A program made the translations under genes and the position numbers. Shown piece by piece: positions 25,890 to 35,932 of a stretch of 37,941 bases of DNA; the first letter of the stretch is position 1, and each line of letters opens with the position of its first letter. Origin of the DNA: an uncultured Cyclobacteriaceae bacterium (lineage in GTDB: Bacteria > Bacteroidota > Bacteroidia > Cytophagales > Cyclobacteriaceae); contig CALGOB010000169.1 in NCBI GenBank assembly GCA_937958005.1, positions 1-37,941 of the forward strand. The letters run 5' to 3'. The notes beneath the pieces were generated by a model. That model had not been told where the DNA came from, searched no databases, and saw nothing but the letters and a program-made list of their open reading frames with translations.

Positions 25890-26087
25890 CTTAAAGGAAA
25901 TTAGGAAACGCCTTTGGTAGTAGAGAAAGATTAACTAAGACGTCCAATGACATCGGTTTGAAGTTTTTGTAAAAAAACAACTTAAGGAATCGAAAACCAG
26001 CTCAAATAAACCATAAAGGTTAAAGAGAGACCAAAACTAGCTGAATGATTCCTTCATAAATCTCATACCTTCTTCTACCTTTGGCAG

Positions 26088-27446
26088 ATGAGTCAGTTGA
26101 TGAAGTGGGATAGGTTGCTTAACCCCTGCAGACTGGGTGAAAATAAAGACCCAAATTTTTCCGGCGACGGATTACGGAGTGAATTTGATAAAGATTATGA
26201 CCGATTAATATTCAGTCACCCCTTTAGAAGATTACAAGATAAGACCCAAGTGTTTCCTATTCCTGAACATGATTTTGTTCACAATAGACTGACTCATAGT
26301 TTGGAAGTTTCGAGTGTTGGTCGGTCACTTGGGAAATCTGTAGGTACACAAGTCCTTGCGAAATATCCTGAATTACAAGATAAGTTTTCAACTTATGATT
26401 TTGGAGCGATCACAGCTGCAGCGTCTTTGGCACATGATTTAGGAAATCCACCTTTTGGTCACTCTGGGGAAGAATCAATATCCAGTTTTTTTAAATCTGC
26501 AGAAGTAGAAGCTAAGTTTAGGCCTTTGGTATCTGAAAAAGAATGGGGAGACTTGACCAACTTTGAAGGGAATGCGCAGGGGTTTAGGATATTAAATAAC
26601 CCATATGATAGAGGCCTTAAATTAACAATTGCTACGATGGCAGCCTTTACGAAATACCCGCATGGTTCTATCTTGAACAGTAGAATAGCAGGGAGAAAAA
26701 GTCAAAAGAAATATGGGTTTTTTCAAAATGAACTAGCCGCTTTTCAAGAAGTAGTAGCAGAAACAGGGATGCTTCCATTAAATGATGAGTCTTATAGTCG
26801 TCACCCATTGGTGTTTTTAGTAGAGGCAGCAGACGACATTTGTTACCATATTATTGATTTGGAAGACGCCTGTAGGTTAGGTTTAGTTAGCTATGATCTT
26901 GTGAAATCATTATTGGCTGAAATCCTAGGAGATCAGTTCAATGAAGAAAAACTTGAGAAAATCTATGGAGAGAACGAAAGAATTAGCCTGTTAAGGGCAT
27001 TGAGCATTAATAAACTAATTCATGAAGCTACTAATGTTTTTATGGAAAATGAAGAAGCTATTTTAGCTGGGGAATTCGACCAAGACTTGATCAGTTGTTT
27101 AGCATCACATGAAGCTCTTAGTAAAATTGGGAAGCTTTCAGTTGAAAAAATATACCGTTCTAGGGTCGTGCTAGAAAAAGAGGCTGGAGGTTTTGAGGTT
27201 TTGGAGAACTTATTGAATGCTTTTTGTTTTTCTGTTTATTATCAGTTCCACCAACCCAATAGCTTTAATGGAAAATACAAGAGTATTTTTAGGCTATTAC
27301 CAGATAATTTACAACATTACATTAAACAAGAAGTTTCATTTTATCAACGTATGTTGTACATCACTGATTATATATCGGGTATTACTGATAGGAATGCTGT
27401 GACTCTCTTTAAGAGCATTAAAGGCGTATCTTTGCCAGTTAGCTGA
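26088..27446 (+). CDS. dgt: dGTP triphosphohydrolase
   Basis: A 452-residue HD-domain enzyme that hydrolyses dGTP to deoxyguanosine and triphosphate, adjusting dNTP pools. Metal and active-site residues are H70 in NRLTHSLEV, the HD pair H116-D117 in LAHDLGNPPFGH and H125, and the later Asp in EAADDICYHIID. The frame RLIFSHPFRRLQDKTQVFP near 39-58 is typical of the type-2 dGTPases. The length is normal. The first ATG (26088) lies close behind a TACCTTTG box at 26076-26083, so the ATG at 26100 (MKWDRL) could be the real start. Upstream 198 bases hold nothing else recognised. Confidence 0.94.
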   Translation: MSQLMKWDRLLNPCRLGENKDPNFSGDGLRSEFDKDYDRLIFSHPFRRLQDKTQVFPIPEHDFVHNRLTHSLEVSSVGRSLGKSVGTQVLAKYPELQDKFSTYDFGAITAAASLAHDLGNPPFGHSGEESISSFFKSAEVEAKFRPLVSEKEWGDLTNFEGNAQGFRILNNPYDRGLKLTIATMAAFTKYPHGSILNSRIAGRKSQKKYGFFQNELAAFQEVVAETGMLPLNDESYSRHPLVFLVEAADDICYHIIDLEDACRLGLVSYDLVKSLLAEILGDQFNEEKLEKIYGENERISLLRALSINKLIHEATNVFMENEEAILAGEFDQDLISCLASHEALSKIGKLSVEKIYRSRVVLEKEAGGFEVLENLLNAFCFSVYYQFHQPNSFNGKYKSIFRLLPDNLQHYIKQEVSFYQRMLYITDYISGITDRNAVTLFKSIKGVSLPVS

Positions 27447-27485
27447 TCGAAATTATTTTTATAGCCTTTAAAATGCAAAAATCAT

Positions 27486-27493
27486 TACCTTTG
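27486..27493 (+). promoter_or_regulatory. Possible -7 promoter element
   Basis: TACCTTTG matches the Bacteroidota -7 consensus TAnnTTTG and ends 14 bases before the exporter ATG. No clear TTTG lies at the right -33 distance, so this is only a candidate. Confidence 0.4.
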
Positions 27494-27507
27494 CGCACTA
27501 TTGAAAA

Positions 27508-29919
27508 ATGTGGAATAAGTTAGCTCATATCATTTTACGGAACAGGATCCTGCTCATAGTAGTCCTAGGATTAGCAACCGTCTACATGGGATACCAAGCC
27601 CAGTTTGTGAAATTTTCATTGTCATTGGCGGAATTTGTTCCTCCTACTGACCCTGAAATGATTTACTTTAAAAATTTTAAGAAAACTTTTGGAGAAGATG
27701 GTAACATCATGGCCATTGGTATTCAAGACAGTGCCATCTACGATAGTGAACGTTTTAGGCAATTTAGTTACCTGACTACTGAAATTGCTAAACTGGACGG
27801 TGTCAATGATGTGCTAAGCTTACCAAACCTTAGAAAACTGGTAAAGAACCAGAAAGAAAAGAAATTTGATCTTGAACCAATATTTCCAGATATACCGGAA
27901 GATCAAGTTGAGTTAGATAGCCTCTTAACAGGTGCGGCAAGTTTAAGGTTTTATGCAGGGCAAATTATCAATGAGGATAATGGGGCGACCATCATGCTGA
28001 TCACTATTAGCAAAGATGTCTTAAACTCAAAGAACCGGGTCAAGCTAGTAGATGACATCATTCTTCTAGCATCTGAGTTTGAAAAAATCACGGGTATTAA
28101 AATTCATTATGCAGGTTTGCCTTATGTACGCTCTGTATCCATGACCAAAGTGAAAAATGAATTGGTCATGTTCTTAATTTTATCATTGTCTATCAATGCA
28201 CTGATTTTATTCCTGTTCTTTAGGTCGTTCAAGGCAGTAATATTCCCCTTGTTAATTATCATGGTAATTGTGGTTTGGGTAATGGGTACTCTTTCATTAC
28301 TTAATTATTCGATTACCCTTCTTACTGGATTAATCCCTTCTATCATCTTGGTGATAGGCATACCCAATAGTGTGTACATGCTCAATAAATATCATCAAGA
28401 GTATGCCAAAAGTGGAGATCAAATGAAGGCACTTCGGATGATTATCAGAAGAATAGGTATTGTGACTTTTATTACCAATTTTACTACGGCAGTTGGTTTT
28501 CTAGTTTTAATTTCCACAGATATTACCATTTTAAAAGAATTTGGGATAGTTGCAGGAGTTAATATTTTAGCCACATTTGTAGTTAGTATAATTTTGATTC
28601 CTAGTGTTTTTTCATTGGTGCCGCCACCAAGTGCCCGTCATTTAAAACACCTTGAGTTTAAATTTCTCAATGCATTTTTATCAGGGCTTGACATGCTGGT
28701 TCATAGGCATAGGATTTTAGTTTTTGTAGCTACATTTGCTATTATAGGACTATCAGTTGCTGGACTTACTCAGATGGAGGCTGTCTCATTTATGGTAGAC
28801 GATATTCCAGAAAATAGTCCTATCAAAAAAGACTTAAGGTTTTTTGAAGAGAACTTTGCAGGTATCATGCCACTTGAAATCGTGGTTAACACAGGCAGAA
28901 AAAGAGGTGTTCAAAGTATAAAAGCTTTAAAGAAAATAGAAGAGTTTGAAAACTTCCTAGATTCTATTCCTTATATTTCACAACCAGTTTCAGTGGTAAG
29001 CTTTATAAAAGCGGCTAACCAAGCCTTTTACAATAACCTACCAAAATACTATGAAATCCCTAACAATAGAGGAAAAGAATTAATTCTCCGCTACATTTCC
29101 AAAGACTCAGACGAGGAAGGACTTTCACAGTCTTTTGTGGATTCAACCGGTCAGAATGTTAGAATTAAATTAATGATTGCAGATATTGGGTCTAATAAAA
29201 TGGATTCCTTGGTAACTCAAGTAATAGAGCCTAGGATGCAAGAAATTTTCAATGATGGCAGGATGGAAGCGAAAGTTACTGGAACTACTTTGCTGTTTAT
29301 CAAAGGGAATAAATTTTTGATAGAGAACTTGGTATGGAGTATGGTAATTGCCTTTTTTATCATTTCTTTGATCATGGTTGCTTTGTTTAGAAACATCAGA
29401 ATGATCTTGATATCATTAATCCCCAATATGATTCCTTTACTGATTACAGCAGGTATTATGGGCTTTTTTGGCATTCCTTTAAAGCCAAGCACCGTACTTA
29501 TCTTTAGTATCGCTTTTGGTATTTCAGTTGATGATTCTATTCACTTTTTAGCTAAGTATAGACAAGAATTATTCTTACAAGGTTTCAGAGTTCCATTAGC
29601 AGTGAGTAAAAGCTTAAGAGAAACAGGAGCCTCTATGATCTATACTTCTATCATCTTATTTTTTGGGTTCGTTATCTTCTCGGCCTCTGATTTTGGTGGA
29701 ACTATCGCATTAGGCGTACTTACTTCTATTACCTTGTTGTTTGCGATGTTGACCAACCTTACCGTATTACCCTCCTTGTTACTGCAGTTTGATAGTGGAA
29801 AAAGGAATGTAAATAAACACCCATTGATAGAGCAATACCCAGAATTTTACCATGAGGAAGAAGATGAAGAAATTAATCTTGGTAAATTGAGTGTGAAGAA
29901 AGAGGTAGAAGAAGACTAA
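27508..29919 (+). CDS. RND/MMPL-type membrane exporter
   Basis: An 803-residue transporter with an internal duplication. Each half has one early helix (near 12-30 and about 399-418), a large periplasmic loop, and a cluster of five helices. The helix clusters carry typical residues, for example ILVIGIPNSVYMLNKYHQEY in the first half and FSIAFGISVDDSIHFLAKYR in the second. This is the MMPL/SSD branch of the RND superfamily, whose members move lipids or hydrophobic compounds using the proton gradient. The acidic C-terminal tail (EEDEEINLG) is cytoplasmic. It lies 61 bases after dgt and 44 bases before ileS on the same strand. Substrate is unknown. Confidence 0.9.
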   Translation: MWNKLAHIILRNRILLIVVLGLATVYMGYQAQFVKFSLSLAEFVPPTDPEMIYFKNFKKTFGEDGNIMAIGIQDSAIYDSERFRQFSYLTTEIAKLDGVNDVLSLPNLRKLVKNQKEKKFDLEPIFPDIPEDQVELDSLLTGAASLRFYAGQIINEDNGATIMLITISKDVLNSKNRVKLVDDIILLASEFEKITGIKIHYAGLPYVRSVSMTKVKNELVMFLILSLSINALILFLFFRSFKAVIFPLLIIMVIVVWVMGTLSLLNYSITLLTGLIPSIILVIGIPNSVYMLNKYHQEYAKSGDQMKALRMIIRRIGIVTFITNFTTAVGFLVLISTDITILKEFGIVAGVNILATFVVSIILIPSVFSLVPPPSARHLKHLEFKFLNAFLSGLDMLVHRHRILVFVATFAIIGLSVAGLTQMEAVSFMVDDIPENSPIKKDLRFFEENFAGIMPLEIVVNTGRKRGVQSIKALKKIEEFENFLDSIPYISQPVSVVSFIKAANQAFYNNLPKYYEIPNNRGKELILRYISKDSDEEGLSQSFVDSTGQNVRIKLMIADIGSNKMDSLVTQVIEPRMQEIFNDGRMEAKVTGTTLLFIKGNKFLIENLVWSMVIAFFIISLIMVALFRNIRMILISLIPNMIPLLITAGIMGFFGIPLKPSTVLIFSIAFGISVDDSIHFLAKYRQELFLQGFRVPLAVSKSLRETGASMIYTSIILFFGFVIFSASDFGGTIALGVLTSITLLFAMLTNLTVLPSLLLQFDSGKRNVNKHPLIEQYPEFYHEEEDEEINLGKLSVKKEVEED

Positions 29920-29963
29920 CCTTTTTTTAATAATAGTAATAACAAAGAATTTTCTAGAGAACC

Positions 29964-32900
29964 GTGGCTCAGTACAAAGAATATAAAAATATTAATTACG
30001 CCAACTTGGCAAGTGAGGTTTTAGACAACTGGAAGAAGCATGATATTTTTAAGAAATCTATCACTACCAGAGAAGGGAAACCTACTTTTACATTTTATGA
30101 AGGACCCCCTTCAGCCAATGGAACCCCAGGCATTCACCATGTGATGGCAAGGGCTGTAAAAGATATTTTTTGTCGTTATAAGACACAAAAAGGCTTTAAA
30201 GTAGAAAGAAAAGGTGGCTGGGATACGCATGGTTTACCTGTAGAGCTACAAGTAGAGAAAGAATTAGGGATCACAAAAGAAGATATTGGGAAGAAAATTT
30301 CAGTAGCTGAGTACAATGCAAAATGTAAAGAAGCTGTCATGAAATTCAAAGGCCAATGGGATGACCTGACTGAACGGATGGGTTACTGGGTAGACCTAGA
30401 GAACCCATACATCACTTTTGAAAGGGATTATATGGAATCTCTTTGGGCACTTTTAAAAAAACTATATGATAAAGGGCTTATTTACAAAGGTTATACCATA
30501 CAGCCTTATAGTCCGGCAGCAGGTACTGGATTAAGTTCTCATGAACTAAACCAACCAGGTACCTATCAAGATATTAAAGATACCACAGTAGTAGCACAGT
30601 TTAAAACCATTAAGAATGAGACTTCTAGTTTCCTTTTTGAAGGGGTGAAGGAAGAGGTTTACTTCTTAGCATGGACTACTACGCCTTGGACTTTACCGGC
30701 CAATAATTCGTTGGCTGTAGGTAAAGGAATAAACTACCTAAAAGTAAGAACTTACAACGCCTATACCTTTGAGCCATGTTGTGTAATTTTGGCTAAAGAC
30801 CGAATGAACACTTATTTTAACCCAAAAGCAAAAGACATCGCTTTCGATGCTTATAAAGCAGGCGATAAACTCATTCCTTTTGAAGTAATCAGTTCTTATA
30901 AAGGTTCAGAGTTAGCAGGAGTGGAATATGAGCAGTTAATGCCTTATATCACTTTACCCAAACCTGCTTTTTCTGTATTAGTAGGAGATTTTGTAACAAC
31001 AGAAGATGGAACGGGAATAGTACATTTGGCAAGATCTTTTGGAGCAGATGATGAGCGTGTAAGTGCACAGAATAATGTGCCTGGGGTTTTTGTGAAGGAC
31101 GATGAAGGCTTTGATGCACCTATTGTTAATAAACAAGGGAAATATGTGGCAGAAATCACAGACTTTGCAGGTCTTTATGTCAAAAACCAGTATTACAACA
31201 AAGAAGAAGAACCAGAGAAAAGTTTAGATGTACTGATTGCCATTAAGCTAAAAGAAGAAAATAAAGCCTTTAAGGTCGAAAAATACGAACACTCCTATCC
31301 ACACTGCTGGAGAACTGATAAACCAATCCTTTATTACCCACTTGATTCTTGGTTTATCAAGACGACTGCTTTTAAAGACCGATTGGTAGCCCTAAACAAC
31401 ACCATTAACTGGAAGCCCGCTTCTACTGGTGTTGGAAGGTTTGGAAATTGGCTGGAGAATTTAGTTGACTGGAATTTAAGTAGATCAAGATATTGGGGAA
31501 CTCCATTGCCAATATGGAGAACACAAGATCAGAAAGAAGAGGTTTGTATTGGTAGTTTGCAAGAACTAAGTGAGGCAGTAGAGAAGTCTGTCGCTGCCGG
31601 TTTTATGGAATCATCTCTACCAGAAGACTTTGATTTGCACAGACCTTACGTGGATGACGTAATTCTGGTGAGTGAGAGCGGGAAAAAAATGTACCGCGAA
31701 AAAGACCTAATAGATGTCTGGTTTGATTCAGGTGCTATGCCTTATGCACAATGGCATTATCCTTTTGAAAATGAAGAAATATTTGAGAATAACTACCCTG
31801 CAGATTTTATTGCAGAAGGGGTAGATCAAACAAGGGGTTGGTTTTTCACATTACATGCCATTGCAGGGATGCTATTTGACAAGGTAGCTTTTAAAAATGT
31901 GATTGCGAATGGTCTAGTATTAGACAAGAATGGAAATAAGATGTCCAAGAGGTTGGGCAATGCTGTAGATCCATTTGAAACTATGGATAAATATGGACCA
32001 GATGCGACACGCTGGTATATGATTTCTAATGCCAATCCATGGGATAACTTAAAGTTTGATGAGGATGGTATTTTAGAAGTCCAAAGAAAATTCTTTGGGA
32101 CAATTTCAAATACCTATAACTTTTTTGCACTATATGCTAATTTAGATGGCTTTTCATTTAATGAAGAACCTTTACCAATGGCTGATAGGACAGAAAGTGA
32201 CCGTTGGGTAATCAGTAAACTAAATAGTTTAATTAAGGTAGTAGATGCAGCATACAATGAATACGAACCTACCCGTGCAGCAAGAGCAATTCAGGCATTT
32301 GTAGTTCAAGATTTGAGTAATTGGTATGTGAGATTAAACAGGAAACGCTTTTGGGTTGGAGAATATAATCAAGATAAGAAAGCTGCTTACCAGACCTTGC
32401 ATAGCTGCTTATTAGAGGTTGCTAAAATGAGTGCCCCTATTGCGCCGTTTTACATGGATAGATTATTTACTGATCTTTCCCAAGAAAGTGGAGGTGCAGA
32501 CCTTTCTATTCACCTAAGTGATTTTCCAGTAGTAGACGAAGGAAAAATAGACACAGAATTAGAAGAAAGAATGTCTCTTGCTCAGCAAGCTTCTTCTTTA
32601 GTACACTCATTAAGGAAGAGTAAAAAAATCAAGGTAAGGCAGCCATTGACTAAAGTAATGGTGCCAGTGTTGAATGAAACAGTAAAAAACAGGCTAGAAG
32701 CCGTTGGAGATCTGATACTTTCAGAAACTAATGTTAAATCATTGGAATATATAGGGGAAGACAGTGATATTTTAGTAAAGAAAATCAAGCCAAACTTCAG
32801 AGAATTAGGTAAGAAATATGGGAAGAAAATGAAAGCAATCAGTGCTGCTGTTGCCCAATTCTCCCAAGAAGATATTAAGAAAGTAGAAAAAGAAGGAACC

Positions 32901-33302
32901 TATGCTTTGCAAATTGAAGAAGAGCAGATAGATCTTAAACTAGAAGATTTTGAGATTCAGTCACAGGATATCCCTGGGTGGCTAGTAGCCACTGAAGATG
33001 GACTAACAGTTGCCTTGGATATAACAATTACCGATGAACTTAAGAAAGAAGGGCTTGCTCGAGATTTTGTGAATAGAATCCAAAATTTAAGAAAAGATAA
33101 AGGACTTGAGGTTCAAGATAAAATAGAGATTGGTTATTTTACAAGCGATACACTTTTTGCTGAAGCGATAAACACCAATGAAAATTACATCAGAAAGGAA
33201 ACGCAAGCGTTAACCATTCGTAAAACTGAGGACAATCAAATAGGAGAACCTCTTGAGATGGATGATTATGAACTACGTGTTGACTTAAAAGTTGTTAAAT
33301 AG
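29964..33302 (+). CDS. ileS: Isoleucyl-tRNA synthetase
   Basis: A 1112-residue class I synthetase that charges tRNA-Ile and edits away valine. The HIGH-like sequence is in GTPGIHH (53-59) and the ATP-binding KMSKR at 659-663. The editing domain is marked by WTTTPWTLPANN and the GTGIVHLARSFG segment. A WNLSRSRYWGTPLP stretch and the anticodon-binding part follow. It lacks the C-terminal zinc-binding Cys cluster of E. coli-type enzymes and has a long C-terminal extension, as in the eukaryotic-like class, which includes naturally mupirocin-tolerant forms. It starts with GTG at 29964 and reads into the start of lspA, so ileS and lspA form one unit. Confidence 0.96.
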   Translation: MAQYKEYKNINYANLASEVLDNWKKHDIFKKSITTREGKPTFTFYEGPPSANGTPGIHHVMARAVKDIFCRYKTQKGFKVERKGGWDTHGLPVELQVEKELGITKEDIGKKISVAEYNAKCKEAVMKFKGQWDDLTERMGYWVDLENPYITFERDYMESLWALLKKLYDKGLIYKGYTIQPYSPAAGTGLSSHELNQPGTYQDIKDTTVVAQFKTIKNETSSFLFEGVKEEVYFLAWTTTPWTLPANNSLAVGKGINYLKVRTYNAYTFEPCCVILAKDRMNTYFNPKAKDIAFDAYKAGDKLIPFEVISSYKGSELAGVEYEQLMPYITLPKPAFSVLVGDFVTTEDGTGIVHLARSFGADDERVSAQNNVPGVFVKDDEGFDAPIVNKQGKYVAEITDFAGLYVKNQYYNKEEEPEKSLDVLIAIKLKEENKAFKVEKYEHSYPHCWRTDKPILYYPLDSWFIKTTAFKDRLVALNNTINWKPASTGVGRFGNWLENLVDWNLSRSRYWGTPLPIWRTQDQKEEVCIGSLQELSEAVEKSVAAGFMESSLPEDFDLHRPYVDDVILVSESGKKMYREKDLIDVWFDSGAMPYAQWHYPFENEEIFENNYPADFIAEGVDQTRGWFFTLHAIAGMLFDKVAFKNVIANGLVLDKNGNKMSKRLGNAVDPFETMDKYGPDATRWYMISNANPWDNLKFDEDGILEVQRKFFGTISNTYNFFALYANLDGFSFNEEPLPMADRTESDRWVISKLNSLIKVVDAAYNEYEPTRAARAIQAFVVQDLSNWYVRLNRKRFWVGEYNQDKKAAYQTLHSCLLEVAKMSAPIAPFYMDRLFTDLSQESGGADLSIHLSDFPVVDEGKIDTELEERMSLAQQASSLVHSLRKSKKIKVRQPLTKVMVPVLNETVKNRLEAVGDLILSETNVKSLEYIGEDSDILVKKIKPNFRELGKKYGKKMKAISAAVAQFSQEDIKKVEKEGTYALQIEEEQIDLKLEDFEIQSQDIPGWLVATEDGLTVALDITITDELKKEGLARDFVNRIQNLRKDKGLEVQDKIEIGYFTSDTLFAEAINTNENYIRKETQALTIRKTEDNQIGEPLEMDDYELRVDLKVVK

Positions 33303-33309
33303 AGAATTT

Positions 33310-33960
33310 ATGTTGTCAAATAAGAATACCGTATACAAGTACCTTTTGATTGCGGTGGGGGTAATTGCAATTGACCAGATTGTAAAAATGCTGGTTTATA
33401 ATTACATGGTTAAAGGGCCATCTGGAGAAATCCATATTTTTGGAGAGTTCTTTAAATTGCATTATTTGACTAATAAAGGCATGGCATTTGGCCTTGAGTT
33501 TTCATGGCTAAAGAATAGTAAGTTAGCACTTACCCTATTGCGTCTAGTGGCTGTAGGTGGTATTGTTTATTACCTCTCATGGTTAGTAAAAAAGAATGCA
33601 TCTTCTGGTTTACTGTGGTGCATGGCTCTTATTTTGGGTGGTGCTATCGGTAATGTAGTAGACAGTACTTTTTACGGCGTTTTATTAGACAATGCGCCTA
33701 GTAATGCGCCCTACGCCTGGTTTCACGGCCAAGTGATTGACATGTTTTATATAGATATCTGGGAAGGCTGCTTAGACATACCTTTCATAGGTAGAAAATG
33801 CATGGCACTTTGGCCTGTATTTAATGTGGCAGATGCATCTATTTTTATTGGAATCACCTTTATTCTTATTTTCCAAAAACGCTACTTTGGACAATCAGAG
33901 GACGAGGAAACCACCGATGACAAAGTGGGTGTTTCTAACCTAGAAACAAAGAATGATTAA
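33310..33960 (+). CDS. lspA: Lipoprotein signal peptidase II
   Basis: A 216-residue inner-membrane aspartic protease that removes signal peptides from diacylglyceryl prolipoproteins. The catalytic Asps are D118 in GGAIGNVVDS and D175 in FNVADASIFIG. Four hydrophobic helices are visible. Compared with E. coli LspA there is an extra loop (about 120-165, LDNAPSNAPYAW and a WEGCLDIPFIGRKC segment) and a hydrophilic acidic tail, both usual in Bacteroidota. I begin at the ATG at 33310; an in-frame TTG at 33292 would overlap ileS. It serves the lipoproteins of this phylum, such as the caspase-like one encoded at 15169. Confidence 0.93.
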   Translation: MLSNKNTVYKYLLIAVGVIAIDQIVKMLVYNYMVKGPSGEIHIFGEFFKLHYLTNKGMAFGLEFSWLKNSKLALTLLRLVAVGGIVYYLSWLVKKNASSGLLWCMALILGGAIGNVVDSTFYGVLLDNAPSNAPYAWFHGQVIDMFYIDIWEGCLDIPFIGRKCMALWPVFNVADASIFIGITFILIFQKRYFGQSEDEETTDDKVGVSNLETKND

Positions 33961-33981
33961 GAGATATTAGATCTCTATTTT
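33959..33981 (+). terminator. Weak terminator after lspA
   Basis: AGAGAT and ATCTCT arms (6 pairs) around ATTAG overlap the end of the lspA stop codon and are followed by ATTTTCTG. The stem is short, so termination is possible but not strong. Confidence 0.4.
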
Positions 33982-33990
33982 CTGATTAAA

Positions 33991-34039
33991 CCCTTCCGCT
34001 GAGAAGCTTCGGAGAACTAATACCTCTTAGGGATTAAAA
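33991..34039 (-). repeat. Family A repeat fragment
   Basis: Minus-orientation end piece. It has a shortened variant hairpin (CTTCCG / CGGAG around GCTGAGAAGCTT), then AACTAATACC, and the conserved end CTTAGGGATTAAAA. The CCCCGACC half is missing. Confidence 0.55.
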
Positions 34040-34215
34040 CTCTTGTGTAATTCATACCTCGTGGGCTTGCCCCTAGGTTGGCTGATTTCTTTAAGCTGGT
34101 AAACCCTTAGCCCTTTTTGGAAAGATACAGAGTCGACCAAATAATTGATACTTCTTACTCCTGCTACTAAGTGGTCACCCAAATCAAAAAAAACAAACGT
34201 TTTCAGAAAAAAAAC
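34027..34215 (-). pseudogene. Possible decayed ORF ending in repeat
   Basis: A 62-codon open stretch on the minus strand (stop TAA at 34027-34029) reads FFDLGDHLVAGVRSINYL, then SFQKGLRVYQLKEI. The last codons and stop come from the AATCCCTAA end of a family A fragment. There is no ATG start and upstream it meets a TGA at about 34216-34218. It looks protein-like but is too short to be sure; no family is recognised. Confidence 0.3.
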
Positions 34216-34373
34216 TCAGGAATTCACCTGAAGAATTGCTCCTTTCTTTTCAAAATTTTATAAATTCCAAATTACCAAAAAAAGGCGTTTCTATTAAAGA
34301 AGTTTGATTTGTAGATTAGTTAAAAGGCCGATTTTTGTAAGATTTTTAAGAGCCCGCTAAGTTAGGAGCCACT

Positions 34374-35909
34374 ATGGAATCAATAATCTTGAGGAGATTT
34401 CTTTTACTGAGTATTTTTTTAATTAGCTTTTTCTGTACGGAGCTAAGTGCAAGAATGTGTGATAGCCTGTATCATACAACAATCATTATTGAGTGCCTCC
34501 CAATGAATACACCCTATGACGCTTCATTATACATAGCAAGTTCCAGTAGAGGTTGGTTTCCTGATATGAATGAAAATAAATTTGTAAGGAGAGAGGATGG
34601 AAGTTATTCATTAAGTATTGATCATAATCAACCATATTTTGAATATAAAATTACTAGAGGAAGCTGGCGTGCCGTAGAAGGTAGAACCAACGGGAGAGCT
34701 AGGCCGAACAGAATATACAGTGCAAAGCAGGATCACAATGAAATCAAATTAAGTGTTTCCAGTTGGGAAGACTTATCAAAAGGCTCATATAATGCCTATG
34801 TTTATTTATTATACTTAGCCGTCTTACAAGCTATCTTATTGATAGTAGCTATTAATACCATCAGGAATAAAAATAAATATGCAAATGGAGTGTTATCTGT
34901 TTTGTTGTTCTTGATAGCCTTAGCACTAGTAGGTAGAGCATCTACTTATGATCGAGATGTGTTTAATTGGGCACCTAAAATGTTGTTAATCCCGGAGATT
35001 ATCTTATTTACGTATGCCCCAGTTTTTTACTTATATATTCATTACCTTTTGCGTTTGCCCTTAAAATGGAAAAAGTACTGGTGGATCCATTTTATACCAG
35101 CAGTTATACACGTCCTTTTATACCTTCCCTATCTTCAAATGAACGACCAGACGTTTATTTATCGAGTATTAGATAAGGAACTTTTTATGGTATTTGCATC
35201 ATCTGGGGCAGTAGCCTTATTTTTTAATATTGGCTATTGGCTGCTCTGCTTCAGGGTAGTAGAATCTGGTAAGCAGAAGGAGCAGCAAAACGAAAACTAT
35301 CAAAAATACATTAGGTTCCTCAAAGTAGTTTTGAGCATAAAGGCGATATATCTGTCACTTTGGATTTTTTTGTCAGGTGTATTTTTTGTCGGTTTTCTAA
35401 TAGATATGGATATGCTTTGGGTTACGGAAACCTGTATTGACATACTATGGGTATTGTTTTCATTGATTACGGTTTGCCTGGCCTATTATGCAATGAAGCA
35501 ACCGGAGTTATTTACAAGACCATTGAAGAAAACGGAACAGAAAAAGTACAAAGACTCTGTATTGCCTAACGATGAATTTGAGAAAATTAAAGAAAGGCTG
35601 TACGACCTAATAGATAACAAAAAAATTTATCAGAACCCTGATCTTACACTGCCGCAACTCTCTCACCAAATCCCTACTACAGTGCATGCGCTGTCACGGG
35701 TAATAAACGAGGGATTTGATCAAACATTCAGTCAATTTATTAATGAGAGAAGAGTGAAAGAGTTTATTCAAATAGTAAGTAGTGAGAAGGAGTATGATTC
35801 CTTTCTTAGCTTAGCATTTAGGGTGGGTTTTAACTCCAAAACCACTTTCAATAGATCTTTTAAAAAATATACAGGAACTACACCAAGGCTATATTTTACA
35901 AAAGGATAA
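34374..35909 (+). CDS. AraC-type regulator with extracellular CBM-like domain
   Basis: A 511-residue protein with four parts. A signal peptide or first helix covers about 1-26. An exported domain (about 30-135) carries YKITRGSWRAVE at 91-102 and a following NR at 112-113, a pattern seen in the starch/glycogen-binding (CBM20/48-like) domains that precede some Bacteroidota esterases. About seven membrane helices span 143-375. The C-terminal AraC helix-turn-helix domain (about 410-511) has NPDLTLPQLSHQI, FSQFINERRVKEF and the signature GFNSKTTFNRSFKKYTGTTP. The order suggests that a sugar or sugar-like ligand outside the cell directly controls a membrane-held DNA-binding domain. The controlled genes are not evident here. 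Start: ATG at 34374. Confidence 0.85.
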   Translation: MESIILRRFLLLSIFLISFFCTELSARMCDSLYHTTIIIECLPMNTPYDASLYIASSSRGWFPDMNENKFVRREDGSYSLSIDHNQPYFEYKITRGSWRAVEGRTNGRARPNRIYSAKQDHNEIKLSVSSWEDLSKGSYNAYVYLLYLAVLQAILLIVAINTIRNKNKYANGVLSVLLFLIALALVGRASTYDRDVFNWAPKMLLIPEIILFTYAPVFYLYIHYLLRLPLKWKKYWWIHFIPAVIHVLLYLPYLQMNDQTFIYRVLDKELFMVFASSGAVALFFNIGYWLLCFRVVESGKQKEQQNENYQKYIRFLKVVLSIKAIYLSLWIFLSGVFFVGFLIDMDMLWVTETCIDILWVLFSLITVCLAYYAMKQPELFTRPLKKTEQKKYKDSVLPNDEFEKIKERLYDLIDNKKIYQNPDLTLPQLSHQIPTTVHALSRVINEGFDQTFSQFINERRVKEFIQIVSSEKEYDSFLSLAFRVGFNSKTTFNRSFKKYTGTTPRLYFTKG

Positions 35910-35932
35910 TCGCTTGATAAGATTGAATTGCT

